From: Saccharospirillum sp040881935
GTDB taxonomy: Bacteria > Pseudomonadota > Gammaproteobacteria > Pseudomonadales > Natronospirillaceae
Assembly (NCBI RefSeq): GCF_040881935.1
Contig: NZ_JBBECH010000026.1
Location: 62,001-126,000, forward strand
Direction of reading: 5' to 3'
Length of the DNA stretch: 64,000 bases
The notes below the pieces were generated by a model. It saw only the letters and a list, made by a program, of their open reading frames with translations. It did not search any database and was not told the DNA's origin. This document shows, in pieces, positions 41,665 to 51,133 of this stretch. Position numbers and translations under genes: made by a program. The first letter of the stretch is position 1. Each line of letters begins with the position of its first letter.

Positions 41665-42975
41665 ATGCAAGTGTCTGTCGAAGCGACTACCGGTCTGGAA
41701 CGCCGTCTGAAGGTGGGTGTCCCCGCCAGTGAAGTGGATAATGCGGTTAGTGAAAAGCTGAAGCAAACAGCTCGCCGCGTACGCATCGACGGTTTCCGTC
41801 CGGGTAAAGTCCCTGTGTCAGTCGTCAAACAGCGTTTTGGCGATGGTATTCGCGCTGAAGTATTGCAGGAAGTAGTGCAGAACAACTACGCCAGAGCCCT
41901 GACCGAAGAGAAGCTGACGCCTGCCGGATCTCCGAGCATCGAATTCACCCAGGATAAAGCGGGTCAGGACGTTGAGTTTGTGGCCACCTTTGAAGTATTT
42001 CCGGAAGTGAAACTGGCTGAATTCGACGGCTACGAGTTCGACAAGCAATCGGCTGAAATTGCTGACGCCGACATTGAAGACATGCTGGCCAACCTGCGTA
42101 AGCAGCGCGCCGAATACAAGGTTGTCGACCGCGCAGCCGCCGATACCGACCAGGTCAAAATTGATTTTGTCGGTAAAGTAGATGGCGGAACGTTCGACGG
42201 CGGCAGTGCTGAAAATCAAACCCTGGTTCTGGGCTCCAAGTCCATGATTCCGGGCTTTGAAGACGGCATTGCTGGCATGAAAGCCGGTGAGACCAAAGCG
42301 GTCGACGTAACCTTTCCTGAAGAATACGGTAACAAAGAGCTGGCTGGTAAAGCCGCTGTATTTGATATTACCTTGAACGAAGTAGCCGAAGCAGAGTTGC
42401 CCGAACTCGACGAAGCCTTTTTTGAAGCCTTCGGCAGCAAAGGTACCGACCTGGAAAGCTTTAAGATCGAAGTGCGCCAGAACATGGAACGCGAAGCCCG
42501 TAGTGCCCTTCAGGCCAAGCTGAAAAACGATGTAATCGAGAAGCTGGTCGAAGACAATAACCTGGACGTACCATCAGCCCTGGTTGACGACGAGATTGGA
42601 CGCTTGCAGCAGCAAGCCGTGCAGCAGTTCGGTGGCGGTGCCCAGATGGACCCGTCCAGCCTGCCCAAAGAACTGTTCCAGGACCAGGCTGAGCGCCGGG
42701 TAAAGGTCGGTTTGCTGATGAATGAAGTGATCAACAGTGGCGAACTGAAAGCCGACGACGCAGAAGTGCGCGCCTACATTGAAGATCAGGCTTCTGTCTA
42801 TCAGGAGCCTCAGCAGGTAGTCGATTATTACTACAGCAATCGCGAACTTTTGAATCAAGTTCGCGCTGTGGTTGTTGAAAACGCAGCAATCGACTATATC
42901 CTGAGTAAATCCAAGGTGAACGAATCCACCGTAAGTTACCAGGACGCTGTTAAGAACAAGGCGGCACAAGGCTGA
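41665..42975 (+). CDS. tig: trigger factor
   Basis: Ribosome-bound chaperone and prolyl isomerase. The ATG at 41665 after AAGAGGAAG gives 436 residues. The N-terminal ribosome-binding domain includes the signature loop GFRPGKVPVSVVKQRFG; the FKBP domain (about 155-240) has DQVKIDFVGKVDGGTFDGG and PGFEDGIAGMKAGE; the C-terminal arm domain is helical. It heads the tig-clpP-clpX-lon-hupB-ppiD cluster. A terminator follows. Confidence 0.97.
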   Translation: MQVSVEATTGLERRLKVGVPASEVDNAVSEKLKQTARRVRIDGFRPGKVPVSVVKQRFGDGIRAEVLQEVVQNNYARALTEEKLTPAGSPSIEFTQDKAGQDVEFVATFEVFPEVKLAEFDGYEFDKQSAEIADADIEDMLANLRKQRAEYKVVDRAAADTDQVKIDFVGKVDGGTFDGGSAENQTLVLGSKSMIPGFEDGIAGMKAGETKAVDVTFPEEYGNKELAGKAAVFDITLNEVAEAELPELDEAFFEAFGSKGTDLESFKIEVRQNMEREARSALQAKLKNDVIEKLVEDNNLDVPSALVDDEIGRLQQQAVQQFGGGAQMDPSSLPKELFQDQAERRVKVGLLMNEVINSGELKADDAEVRAYIEDQASVYQEPQQVVDYYYSNRELLNQVRAVVVENAAIDYILSKSKVNESTVSYQDAVKNKAAQG

Positions 42976-43019
42976 ATGCTGGTGCCGGCTCTGATGTCGG
43001 CAGCATGAGGCAGCAATGA

Positions 43020-43053
43020 GAGTTGGCGCTTCCTTGGGGGTGCCAACTTTTTT
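43020..43053 (+). terminator. terminator between tig and clpP
   Basis: AGTTGGC...GCCAACT stem followed by six T. It separates tig from clpP, so clpP should have its own promoter, or read-through sets the ratio. Confidence 0.85.
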
Positions 43054-43080
43054 GTTTTTTGAATACCAGGAGTCGAATCA

Positions 43081-43719
43081 ATGTCAAAGTTTGATGCCAA
43101 CGGGTCCGCGCCCGATATTATGAATGCCAGCGGTCTGGTGCCTATGGTCGTTGAGCAGTCGGCTCGGGGTGAGCGGTCTTACGATATCTATTCGCGACTG
43201 CTGAAAGAGAACGTCATCTTTCTGGTCGGCCAGGTCGAAGACCACATGGCCAATCTGATTGTCGCTCAGCTGTTGTTTCTGGAAAGCGAAAACCCGGATA
43301 AAGACATTTCCCTCTACATTAATTCACCGGGTGGCTCGGTCACCGCTGGCATGGCTATTTACGACACCATGCAGTTTATCAAGCCCGATGTTAGCACCAT
43401 GTGCATTGGTCAGGCGGCGAGCATGGGCGCGCTGTTATTGACGGCAGGCGCCAAAGGCAAGCGCTTTTGTCTGCCCAATTCGAGAATGATGATTCACCAG
43501 CCGTTGGGCGGATTCCAGGGCCAGGCGTCGGACATTGAAATTCATGCGCGTGAAATTCTGGAAATGAAACACCGTTTGAACGACATCATGGCGTATCATA
43601 CCGGTCAGCCGCTCGACGTTGTCGAGAAAGACACCGACCGCGATAACTTTATGAAAGCGGAAGACGCGGTCGCCTACGGGTTGGTCGATAAAGTCATGCA
43701 GAGCCGGAATACTGGCTGA
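43081..43719 (+). CDS. clpP: ATP-dependent Clp protease proteolytic subunit
   Basis: It has 212 residues. The serine protease triad members are Ser114 in GQAASMGALLL and His139 in MMIHQPLGG, with the aspartate in the VEKDTDRDNF segment. The N-terminal 15-20 residues look like the self-removed propeptide. Assembles into the tetradecamer used by ClpX, which is encoded next. Confidence 0.97.
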   Translation: MSKFDANGSAPDIMNASGLVPMVVEQSARGERSYDIYSRLLKENVIFLVGQVEDHMANLIVAQLLFLESENPDKDISLYINSPGGSVTAGMAIYDTMQFIKPDVSTMCIGQAASMGALLLTAGAKGKRFCLPNSRMMIHQPLGGFQGQASDIEIHAREILEMKHRLNDIMAYHTGQPLDVVEKDTDRDNFMKAEDAVAYGLVDKVMQSRNTG

Positions 43720-43865
43720 GTGTGAAGAAATCGCTAAAATACCTTTGAAATCAATCGGTTGATCACGGTTACCAAACAACCACAGTGGTTTTCCTGAAAA
43801 AACTTGCAATATCGGAGCTGTGGTTTCATCTTTAATCGAGCATCCGTTACCAATGGAGTAGTTGA

Positions 43866-45152
43866 ATGGCCGACGATAGAACCGGAAAAGGCGAAGACGG
43901 TAAGTTGCTGTATTGCTCTTTCTGCGGAAAGAGCCAGCATGAAGTCCGTAAGCTGATAGCCGGGCCTTCGGTGTTCATTTGCGATGAGTGTGTCGATCTG
44001 TGTAACGACATCATCCGCGAAGAGCTGCAGGACAATGGTCCGAAGCACGAAAGCAGTAAACTGCCGACTCCCGCTGAAATTCGTGAAACGCTGGACGAAT
44101 ACGTCATTGGCCAGTCACGCGCCAAAATGGTGCTTTCCGTTGCCGTTTATAATCACTACAAACGCCTGCAGTACGGTGAGCACAACGACGACGTTGAGCT
44201 GAGTAAATCCAATATCTTACTGATTGGCCCTACCGGCAGCGGTAAAACCCTGTTAGCCGAGACGCTGGCGCGGATGTTGAACGTACCGTTCACCATTGCC
44301 GATGCGACCACCCTGACCGAGGCTGGTTATGTGGGTGAGGATGTCGAGAACATCATCCAAAAACTGTTGCAGAAGTGTGACTACGATGTCGACAAGGCTC
44401 AGCGGGGAATTGTTTACATTGATGAAATCGACAAGATCTCACGCAAATCCGACAATCCATCCATTACCCGGGATGTGTCGGGTGAGGGTGTTCAGCAGGC
44501 GCTGTTGAAGCTGATTGAGGGTACTGTCGCTTCAGTACCGCCTCAGGGCGGGCGCAAGCACCCTCAGCAGGAATTTTTACAGGTCGATACCGGCAATATC
44601 CTGTTTATTTGTGGCGGTGCCTTCGCCGGTCTGGAAAAAGTCATTCGCAATCGGTCTGAAAAGGGTGGCATTGGATTCAGTGCCACCATGAAGACCAAAG
44701 ATGAAAAGCGGAACCTGGGTGAAACGATTGCCGATGTGGAACCGGAAGATCTGGTTAAATATGGGCTGATTCCCGAGTTTATCGGTCGTTTGCCGGTGGT
44801 CGCCACCCTGACTGAGCTTGATGAAGACGCCCTGATCCAGATTCTGACTGAGCCGAAAAACTCTCTGGTGAAGCAGTACCAGAAGCTGTTCGACATGGAA
44901 GGCGTCGAACTGGATTTTCGCATCAGCGCGCTCAAGGCCATTGCTCATAAAGCCATGGAGCGTAAGACCGGAGCCCGTGGTTTGCGCTCCATCCTGGAGA
45001 ATGTGCTGCTCGACACCATGTATCAGATTCCCTCGGAAACCGGGGTATCGAAAGTGGTTATCGAAGAGAGCGTCATCAGGGGTGAATCCGAACCTTTGCT
45101 GATCTACGAAACTCAGGACAGCAAAAAAACGGCTGGTGGTCAGCACGACTGA
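43866..45152 (+). CDS. clpX: ATP-dependent Clp protease ATPase subunit ClpX
   Basis: AAA+ unfoldase feeding ClpP. It has 428 residues. The N-terminal zinc domain has Cys17/Cys20 and Cys39/Cys42 (LLYCSFCGK, FICDECVDLC); Walker A is GPTGSGKT near 120-127; Walker B is VYIDEIDKI. The IGF-type ClpP-docking loop appears as GIGFSA. GGAGTAG precedes the ATG, and a terminator follows. Confidence 0.97.
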   Translation: MADDRTGKGEDGKLLYCSFCGKSQHEVRKLIAGPSVFICDECVDLCNDIIREELQDNGPKHESSKLPTPAEIRETLDEYVIGQSRAKMVLSVAVYNHYKRLQYGEHNDDVELSKSNILLIGPTGSGKTLLAETLARMLNVPFTIADATTLTEAGYVGEDVENIIQKLLQKCDYDVDKAQRGIVYIDEIDKISRKSDNPSITRDVSGEGVQQALLKLIEGTVASVPPQGGRKHPQQEFLQVDTGNILFICGGAFAGLEKVIRNRSEKGGIGFSATMKTKDEKRNLGETIADVEPEDLVKYGLIPEFIGRLPVVATLTELDEDALIQILTEPKNSLVKQYQKLFDMEGVELDFRISALKAIAHKAMERKTGARGLRSILENVLLDTMYQIPSETGVSKVVIEESVIRGESEPLLIYETQDSKKTAGGQHD

Positions 45153-45156
45153 TCTG

Positions 45157-45182
45157 AAAGCGGGCTTTAGGGCCCGTTTTTC
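45157..45182 (+). terminator. terminator after clpX
   Basis: AGCGGGC-TTTAGG-GCCCGTT followed by a T-run a few bases past the clpX stop; lon therefore starts its own unit. Confidence 0.88.
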
Positions 45183-45252
45183 GTTCCAGTATGGTGCGCT
45201 CCGCCGGTCCGGTGTTCTAACAGGATTGGCAAAAGTTTTATTGCCCTAAGCT

Positions 45253-45280
45253 CTTGATTTGGTGGGCCCAGACGCCATTA
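45253..45280 (+). promoter_or_regulatory. candidate heat-shock (sigma32) promoter of lon
   Basis: CTTGATT (45253-45259), then about 14 bases, then GCCATTA (45274-45280), 33 bases before the lon start codon. It resembles CTTGAAA-N13-CCCCATnT. lon is a classical sigma32 target, so the call is plausible, but the -10 is imperfect. Confidence 0.4.
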
Positions 45281-45313
45281 TCATGTGAAATCTGAACAGT
45301 TTTCGAGGTTCCC

Positions 45314-47737
45314 ATGGAGCATTCTGACTCCCCGGCAGGCGATCCCATAGTATTACCGCTGCTTCCTTTGAGAGACGTGGTGGTTTATCCGCACATGGTT
45401 ATTCCGTTGTTTGTGGGTCGCGAGAAGTCAATTGCGGCCTTGCAGGCCGCCATGGATGACGGCAAGAAAATATTGCTTGTAGCGCAGCGTAACGCCTCTG
45501 ACGATGAGCCCGACCAAGGCGATTTATATCATGTCGGTACTCTGGCGACGGTGTTGCAGTTATTGCGTTTGCCCGACGGTACGGTAAAAGTGCTGGTTGA
45601 AGGCGTTGATCGGGTCAAAATTGATCAACTGGAAGAGAACGAAGAATATATCAAGGGTTATGCCACCCTGATGACCGGCGGTCAGCTCAGTGATCGCGAA
45701 AGTGAATCGCTGGTACGTCTGTTGATGTCCCAGTTTGACAAGTACGTTCAACTGAGCAAGAAAGTACCGTCCGAAGTCATCACCTCGTTAAACAGCATCG
45801 AGGAGCCCGGTCGTTTGGCCGACACCATTGCTGCGCATTTATCCCTGAAGATCGATGAAAAGCAGCAGGTTCTGGAGTTGTCTGGTGATCGTGACCGGAT
45901 TGAGCATCTGTTATCGGTTCTGGAAACCGAAATCGACTTGCTGCAGGTTGAAAAGCGCATTCGTGGTCGGGTAAAAAAGCAAATGGAGAAATCCCAGCGC
46001 GAGTATTACCTGAACGAACAAATGAAGGCGATTCAAAAAGAGTTGGGCGACCTGGATGAAAGCAATCCCAACGAAATTGAAGAGCTGGCCAGTAAGATCG
46101 ACAATGCAGGCATGCCCAAAGAGGCGTTGGATAAAGCCAAAGCAGAATTGAACAAACTGAAAATGATGTCGCCCATGTCGGCGGAATCGTCAGTGGTACG
46201 CAATTATCTGGATTGGATGATCAGCGTCCCCTGGTCAAAAAAATCGCGGGTTCGACACGATCTGAAACGCGCTCAGGAAGTTCTGGAAGAAGACCATTAC
46301 GGCCTTGAGGAAGTCAAGAAGCGCATCCTTGAGTACCTGGCTGTTCAGCAGCGTGTGAAAAAGGTAAAAGGCCCTGTATTGTGTCTGGTTGGACCGCCAG
46401 GGGTAGGTAAAACCTCTCTGGGTCAGTCCATCGCGCGTGCCACAAACCGGAAATTTGTTCGCATGGCGCTGGGTGGCGTTCGGGATGAGTCGGAAATGCG
46501 CGGCCATCGCCGCACCTATATAGGCTCAATGCCCGGTAAGGTTGTCCAGAAACTGGGCAAGGTAGGGGTACGAAACCCGCTTTTCCTGCTTGATGAAATC
46601 GACAAGATGGGCATGGATCATCGTGGTGATCCAGCCTCTGCACTGCTTGAGATTTTGGATCCGGAACAGAATCACACCTTCAACGATCATTACCTGGAAG
46701 TAGACTATGATCTGTCGGATGTGATGTTCATCTGTACCGCCAACTCGATGAATATTCCGGGACCGTTGCTGGATCGGATGGAGATCATTCGTATACCGGG
46801 CTACACCGAAGATGAAAAAGTGGCCATTGCAGAGAAGTATTTGTTACCGAAGCAATTGAAAGCCAACGGTTTAAAGCCGAACGAACTGAACCTGACTTCA
46901 GAAGCAATTTTTGATTTGATTCGCTATTACAGCCGGGAAGCTGGTGTCCGGGGGCTGGAGCGTGAAATTGCCAAGGTAGCGCGCAAAGTAGTCATGGCCA
47001 ATGTGCTGGAGAAAGAAACCAGAATCACCACCGTTGACGGCGACAATCTGGAAGAGTATTCCGGTGTACGCAAATACAAGTTCGGGCTTGCTGACAAAGA
47101 GAATCAGGTCGGCATGGTGACCGGCCTGGCCTGGACCTCGGTTGGTGGCGAGTTATTGAACCTGGAAGCGACCTCGGTGCCTGGCAAGGGCCGCACTGTA
47201 CAAACCGGTTCCCTGGGTGACGTGATGAAAGAATCTATTCAGGCAGCCATGACCGTGGTGCGCAGCCGGGCACAAAGTTTGGGCATTATGCCGAACTTCA
47301 GTGAGAGCTGTGATATCCACGTACACGTTCCTGAAGGGGCCACACCTAAGGACGGACCGTCCGCAGGTATTGGCATGGCTACTGCTTTGGTCTCAGTATT
47401 GACCCGGATTCCGGTTCGGGCTGACGTTGCCATGACCGGCGAAATCACGTTACGAGGGCAGGTATTACCCATTGGCGGCCTGAAAGAAAAGCTGCTTGCC
47501 GCTCGCCGTGGGGGTATAAAAACCGTTATCATTCCTATGGAAAATGTGCGGGATTTGAAGGAGATACCGGATAATATCAAGAAAGAACTGGATATTCGTC
47601 CTGTTGAATGGATAGATGATGTGTTAAATGTAGCCTTGGAACGAAATCCGACGCCATTGACCGATGCCCAGGTGGAAGCGGAAATGGCTAAGACTCGCTC
47701 TGAAAACCAGACATCATCTAGCCTCAGCACTCACTAG
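45314..47737 (+). CDS. lon: ATP-dependent protease La (Lon)
   Basis: It has 807 residues. The N-terminal LAN substrate domain begins LPLLPLRDVVVYPHMVIPLFVGR; the coiled coil is around residues 220-265; Walker A GPPGVGKTSLGQ is near 359-370; the sensor region follows. The C-terminal protease has the Ser-Lys dyad in PKDGPSAGIGMA (Ser near 681) and PIGGLKEKLLAA (Lys near 724). Degrades misfolded proteins and short-lived regulators such as SulA, which is also encoded in this window. Confidence 0.97.
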   Translation: MEHSDSPAGDPIVLPLLPLRDVVVYPHMVIPLFVGREKSIAALQAAMDDGKKILLVAQRNASDDEPDQGDLYHVGTLATVLQLLRLPDGTVKVLVEGVDRVKIDQLEENEEYIKGYATLMTGGQLSDRESESLVRLLMSQFDKYVQLSKKVPSEVITSLNSIEEPGRLADTIAAHLSLKIDEKQQVLELSGDRDRIEHLLSVLETEIDLLQVEKRIRGRVKKQMEKSQREYYLNEQMKAIQKELGDLDESNPNEIEELASKIDNAGMPKEALDKAKAELNKLKMMSPMSAESSVVRNYLDWMISVPWSKKSRVRHDLKRAQEVLEEDHYGLEEVKKRILEYLAVQQRVKKVKGPVLCLVGPPGVGKTSLGQSIARATNRKFVRMALGGVRDESEMRGHRRTYIGSMPGKVVQKLGKVGVRNPLFLLDEIDKMGMDHRGDPASALLEILDPEQNHTFNDHYLEVDYDLSDVMFICTANSMNIPGPLLDRMEIIRIPGYTEDEKVAIAEKYLLPKQLKANGLKPNELNLTSEAIFDLIRYYSREAGVRGLEREIAKVARKVVMANVLEKETRITTVDGDNLEEYSGVRKYKFGLADKENQVGMVTGLAWTSVGGELLNLEATSVPGKGRTVQTGSLGDVMKESIQAAMTVVRSRAQSLGIMPNFSESCDIHVHVPEGATPKDGPSAGIGMATALVSVLTRIPVRADVAMTGEITLRGQVLPIGGLKEKLLAARRGGIKTVIIPMENVRDLKEIPDNIKKELDIRPVEWIDDVLNVALERNPTPLTDAQVEAEMAKTRSENQTSSSLSTH

Positions 47738-47743
47738 AACCGC

Positions 47744-47773
47744 TTGACAGTGGAATTTTGAGGCTGGTATAAA
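47744..47773 (+). promoter_or_regulatory. sigma70 promoter of hupB
   Basis: TTGACA (47744-47749), an 18-base spacer and TATAAA (47768-47773). It lies just after lon and leaves a leader of about 145 bases before the HU gene. Confidence 0.75.
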
Positions 47774-47926
47774 GTGAGTTCGACATGAATCGAATGCACG
47801 GGCTGAAAAGCACAAACAAATAACAAAACAGGTGCAGGGTGCTTTAGTAAGCGCAATACCCGGGTGAAAATCCAGGCGTTGCCAGGGACATAAAACTGCA
47901 TCACAACGAAGTTAAAGGGGAATAGT

Positions 47927-48199
47927 GTGAACAAGTCTGAACTGATTGATGCTGTAGCGGCTGCGGCTGACATTCCAAAAGCGGCTGCTGGCCGTGCACT
48001 GGATGCAATGATTGACTCTGTTACTGACACGCTGAAAAGCGGTGATCAGGTGGTGCTGGTTGGTTTTGGTACCTTTGGTGTTAAAGAGCGTGCGGCCCGT
48101 ACCGGTCGTAACCCTCAGACTGGCCAGCCGATTGAAATCAAAGCGGCCAAGGTGCCTAGCTTTAAAGCCGGTAAAGCGCTGAAAGACGCGGTAAACTGA
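47927..48199 (+). CDS. hupB: DNA-binding protein HU-beta
   Basis: It has 90 residues beginning MNKSELIDAVAAAADIPKAA, with the DNA-arm signature VGFGTFGVKERAARTGRNPQTG. Nucleoid protein; it follows lon as in E. coli and Pseudomonas. AAAGGGG precedes the GTG start at 47927. Confidence 0.97.
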   Translation: MNKSELIDAVAAAADIPKAAAGRALDAMIDSVTDTLKSGDQVVLVGFGTFGVKERAARTGRNPQTGQPIEIKAAKVPSFKAGKALKDAVN

Positions 48200-48255
48200 T
48201 CGAAGGGCTCCAGGCGAGGGCGACACGCCCTCCCTCGAACCCGGTTTGAACCGAC

Positions 48256-48286
48256 AGCGTGTCAGCCCTGATGCGCTTTTTTTTTA
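48256..48286 (+). terminator. terminator after hupB
   Basis: AGCGTGTCA and TGATGCGCT form a stem with two mismatched pairs around GCCC, followed by about eight T. Confidence 0.6.
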
Positions 48287-48325
48287 TCTGAATATCCGTA
48301 GTGTCCAGACGGGGTGGGAAGCTAA

Positions 48326-50185
48326 ATGCTCCAGTTTTTCCGTAATGCAGCCAAGGGAGTGACGGGGAAGGTTATTGTCGCCGTTATCGTCGTTGCCTTT
48401 GCTTTTTTTGGTGCCGAGTCCATCGTCGGCATTGTGAACAGTTCCGACCCGATTGAAGTGAATGGTGAAGGCATCAGTGATGTCCAGGTGCAGAGACTGG
48501 TTCAGGAACGTCAGCAGCAATTGATTCAGCAGTTGGGTGAGAATGCGACCCCTGAATTATTGAACTCTGCCTTTATCCGGCAATCCGTTGTCAATGCACT
48601 GGTCAACGAAGAAATTCAGCGTCAGGCGACGGTCGATTTGGGCCTGACGGTTAGCGAAGCAGAAGTTAATCAGAGCATAGTTTCCATCGGTGCATTTCAG
48701 TCGAACGGTCGATTTGATGAAGAGGCGTTTCGCCGTTATATCGCGATCAATGGCTTTACCCCCACTACGTTTCGCAGCCAGTTGAGCAGTCAAATTCGAC
48801 TGGAACAAATGCAAGCGGGATTGGTGCAGTCAGCGTTCGAGCTTGAACGTGATGTAGAACGATCGGCAGCACTGGAAAACCAGCGTCGTGAAGTCACTTA
48901 TCGCCGGTACAACGCAGAAGACTTTCTCGGTCAGGTTGAAGTCACCGATGAGGACGTTCAAGCCTATTACGATGCCAACAGCGACCAGTTTTTGAATCCG
49001 GAACAGGTTCAGGTTCGCTATGTCGTGCTGAACCAAAGTGATTTGATCCCGGATATGGTGGTCACGGATTCGGACATTGAGAGCCAGTACGATCGCTACG
49101 TTGCTGAAACCGAGGCCGAAACCTTACGTGAGGTTTCCCATATTCTGTTTGCCGCGAGTGACGACCCGATGGCAGCGGCAGAGGAAGCCCTGGCACGCAT
49201 TGAGGCCGGTGAATCCTTTACCGATCTGGCCGCTGAGCTGTCTGATGACCCTGGCAGTTCTCTGGACGGTGGATTTCTCGGGGAATTGAGCGAAGGGCTC
49301 TACGTCGATGAATTCTACGATGCTGGCTTGAAATTGCAGAATGTAGGTGACGTCAGTGACCCGGTGCAGACTGAATTCGGGGTGCACCTGATTCGTCTGG
49401 AAACCTTGGAGCAGGCCAACATCGAGTCTATGGATGAGGTTCGGGATACGCTGGAGCAGGCGGTCCGCGAGCGTAAAGCACGCGAAGAGTTTGGGTTGCT
49501 CGAAACCGACATGGCGGATATTGCCTTTCAGAGTGACCGGATCGAAGAGGTTGCAGAATCTTTCAATACGGGCGTTCAGACATCCGACTGGATTAACCGC
49601 AACAGTACCTCCGGCATCGCAGCCTCTGCTTCATTCGTTACAGCGGCGTTCTCCAACACTGTAGTAGACGATGGGCTGATCAGCGATGTGGTACGTCTCG
49701 AGAACGGTGGCCTGGCTGTCATGCAGCTGGAAGCCTATGAGCCGGAACAGGTGCAGGCACTGGAAGATGTGCGTGACCAGATAGTCGACATTGTGACCAA
49801 TGAACAGGCTACCGAGCTGGCAGAACAGGCCGCGACCGATGACTTGAATCAAGTAAGATCGGAAGGTGTTGTAGCTGATGATCGCTGGGCTTCGCCTACT
49901 GTGATCGATCGTGACAACACCGAACTGCCCTCGAATCTGGTGCAGTTTAGCTTTGAATTGCCGCGCCCGGCGGCCGATGACCTTGCCGTTGAACGCTTCA
50001 CCGCCGGCGAAACCGTCTATCTTGTTGCGGTGTTGTCAGTAATGGAAGGCGAGGTCTCTGACGATGTTCGCCAGTCGGTCGGCGACTATTTGGCTCAGCG
50101 TACTGGACAGGCTGATTATCAGAGTTTCTTTAACGCTCTGCGCACCTCAGCAGACGTGCAGATCAGCGGGGCTTTGTCCCAGTAA
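48326..50185 (+). CDS. ppiD: periplasmic folding chaperone PpiD
   Basis: Membrane-anchored SurA-like chaperone near the Sec translocon. It has 619 residues: a short cytoplasmic N-terminus, one transmembrane helix (VIVAVIVVAFAFFGAESIVG, about 15-34), then SurA-N-like helices and a parvulin domain near 265-360 (REVSHILFAASDD, SFTDLAAELSDDPGSSLDGG, TEFGVHLIRL). The rest is a second chaperone lobe. Very acidic, in keeping with a periplasmic domain of a marine bacterium. Confidence 0.93.
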   Translation: MLQFFRNAAKGVTGKVIVAVIVVAFAFFGAESIVGIVNSSDPIEVNGEGISDVQVQRLVQERQQQLIQQLGENATPELLNSAFIRQSVVNALVNEEIQRQATVDLGLTVSEAEVNQSIVSIGAFQSNGRFDEEAFRRYIAINGFTPTTFRSQLSSQIRLEQMQAGLVQSAFELERDVERSAALENQRREVTYRRYNAEDFLGQVEVTDEDVQAYYDANSDQFLNPEQVQVRYVVLNQSDLIPDMVVTDSDIESQYDRYVAETEAETLREVSHILFAASDDPMAAAEEALARIEAGESFTDLAAELSDDPGSSLDGGFLGELSEGLYVDEFYDAGLKLQNVGDVSDPVQTEFGVHLIRLETLEQANIESMDEVRDTLEQAVRERKAREEFGLLETDMADIAFQSDRIEEVAESFNTGVQTSDWINRNSTSGIAASASFVTAAFSNTVVDDGLISDVVRLENGGLAVMQLEAYEPEQVQALEDVRDQIVDIVTNEQATELAEQAATDDLNQVRSEGVVADDRWASPTVIDRDNTELPSNLVQFSFELPRPAADDLAVERFTAGETVYLVAVLSVMEGEVSDDVRQSVGDYLAQRTGQADYQSFFNALRTSADVQISGALSQ

Positions 50186-50246
50186 GTAAAAGGTATCTGG
50201 CTGACCGATGCGGTAAAGGCGTCGAGTCAGCTATACTGTGCATTGC

Positions 50247-50271
50247 AAAGGCCGCCTGAGCGGCCTTTTTT
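50247..50271 (+). terminator. terminator after ppiD
   Basis: AAGGCCGC-CTGA-GCGGCCTT followed by TTTT, 60 bases after the ppiD stop and 18 before the next start. Confidence 0.93.
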
Positions 50272-50288
50272 AATGGCGGGAGCCAGAC

Positions 50289-50531
50289 ATGAGTTCACAG
50301 CATCAGAAGCTGACCCAGTTACTGGATGAAAATGCCATCACGGAAGAGGACTTCGCTTATTGCCTGGGGATCGAGCCAACCCAGGCGGTCAGACTGTGTT
50401 CCGGCAAAAAGGCGTTAACCCCCAAACTGGCCCGTCAAATAGAACAGACGTTCTCCAAGCCCGCTTATTGGCTGGATGAAACGAAGGCAACGGCACAGAA
50501 CACCGGGCCAAGTTTTGATCTGTTCGGATAG
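50289..50531 (+). CDS. small XRE-like helix-turn-helix protein
   Basis: It has 80 residues. EDFAYCLGIEPTQAVRLCSGKKALTPKLARQIEQTFSKPAYWLD has the order of an XRE/Cro HTH, with the terminal LARQIEQTF...WLD motif common in phage-like and HigA-like regulators. No toxin gene is adjacent. It lies 16 bases upstream of kdsC and could be in the same unit. Target unknown. Confidence 0.7.
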   Translation: MSSQHQKLTQLLDENAITEEDFAYCLGIEPTQAVRLCSGKKALTPKLARQIEQTFSKPAYWLDETKATAQNTGPSFDLFG

Positions 50532-50547
50532 TCGGGAGGGTTCTATT

Positions 50548-51111
50548 ATGAACGAGGAGCAGAGCTCGTCATTGAGTGATATCAGGCTGGTAGCCTTTGA
50601 TGTCGACGGCGTGTTAACCGATGGTCGGTTGTATTACGGGCCTGAAGGTGAATCGCTAAAGGTGTTTCATGTTAGAGACGGGGTCGCTTTGAAGGTACTC
50701 CCCGATGTGGGCATTGAGGTTGCCGTGGTGTCCGCAAAGGACAGCCCGGCGCTGCGAGCCAGGCTCAGTGACCTGGGCGTTCAGCATGCGTTCGTGGGGT
50801 GCCACGACAAACTGCACCGCCTGCAGGCATTGTCTGACGAACTGGGGCTGGCACCCCATCAGGTGGCCTTTGTCGGGGATGACCTGGTGGATCTGAAAGT
50901 AATGGACTGGTGTGGGTGCGGGCTGGCGCCTGCTGACGCCTACAGCCTGGTGCTGGAGCGGGCCGATAGGGTATTAACAGTCAGCGGCGGGCAGGGCGTT
51001 GCGCGCTGCGTGGCTGACCTGATTCTCAACGCCCAGGGGTTGTATGATCAGGCCTATAGCCTGGCAGCAGACGCCCATTTCGAACGGAAACGGGACTCTG
51101 CTGCCCAGTAA
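50548..51111 (+). CDS. kdsC: 3-deoxy-D-manno-octulosonate 8-phosphate phosphatase
   Basis: Releases Kdo from Kdo-8-phosphate in LPS core synthesis. The ATG at 50548 after GGGAGGG gives 187 residues; the frame is open upstream inside the HTH gene. HAD type C0 motifs: AFDVDGVLTDGRLYYG (nucleophile Asp), VVSAKDSPALRARLSDLG and FVGDDLVDLKVM. The signature GRNKxxxxxxL region differs (SAKDSPALRA), as in some family members. Converges on kdsA, whose product it dephosphorylates. Confidence 0.9.
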   Translation: MNEEQSSSLSDIRLVAFDVDGVLTDGRLYYGPEGESLKVFHVRDGVALKVLPDVGIEVAVVSAKDSPALRARLSDLGVQHAFVGCHDKLHRLQALSDELGLAPHQVAFVGDDLVDLKVMDWCGCGLAPADAYSLVLERADRVLTVSGGQGVARCVADLILNAQGLYDQAYSLAADAHFERKRDSAAQ

Positions 51112-51133
51112 CTCCCTGCCAATGCCCGCCCTG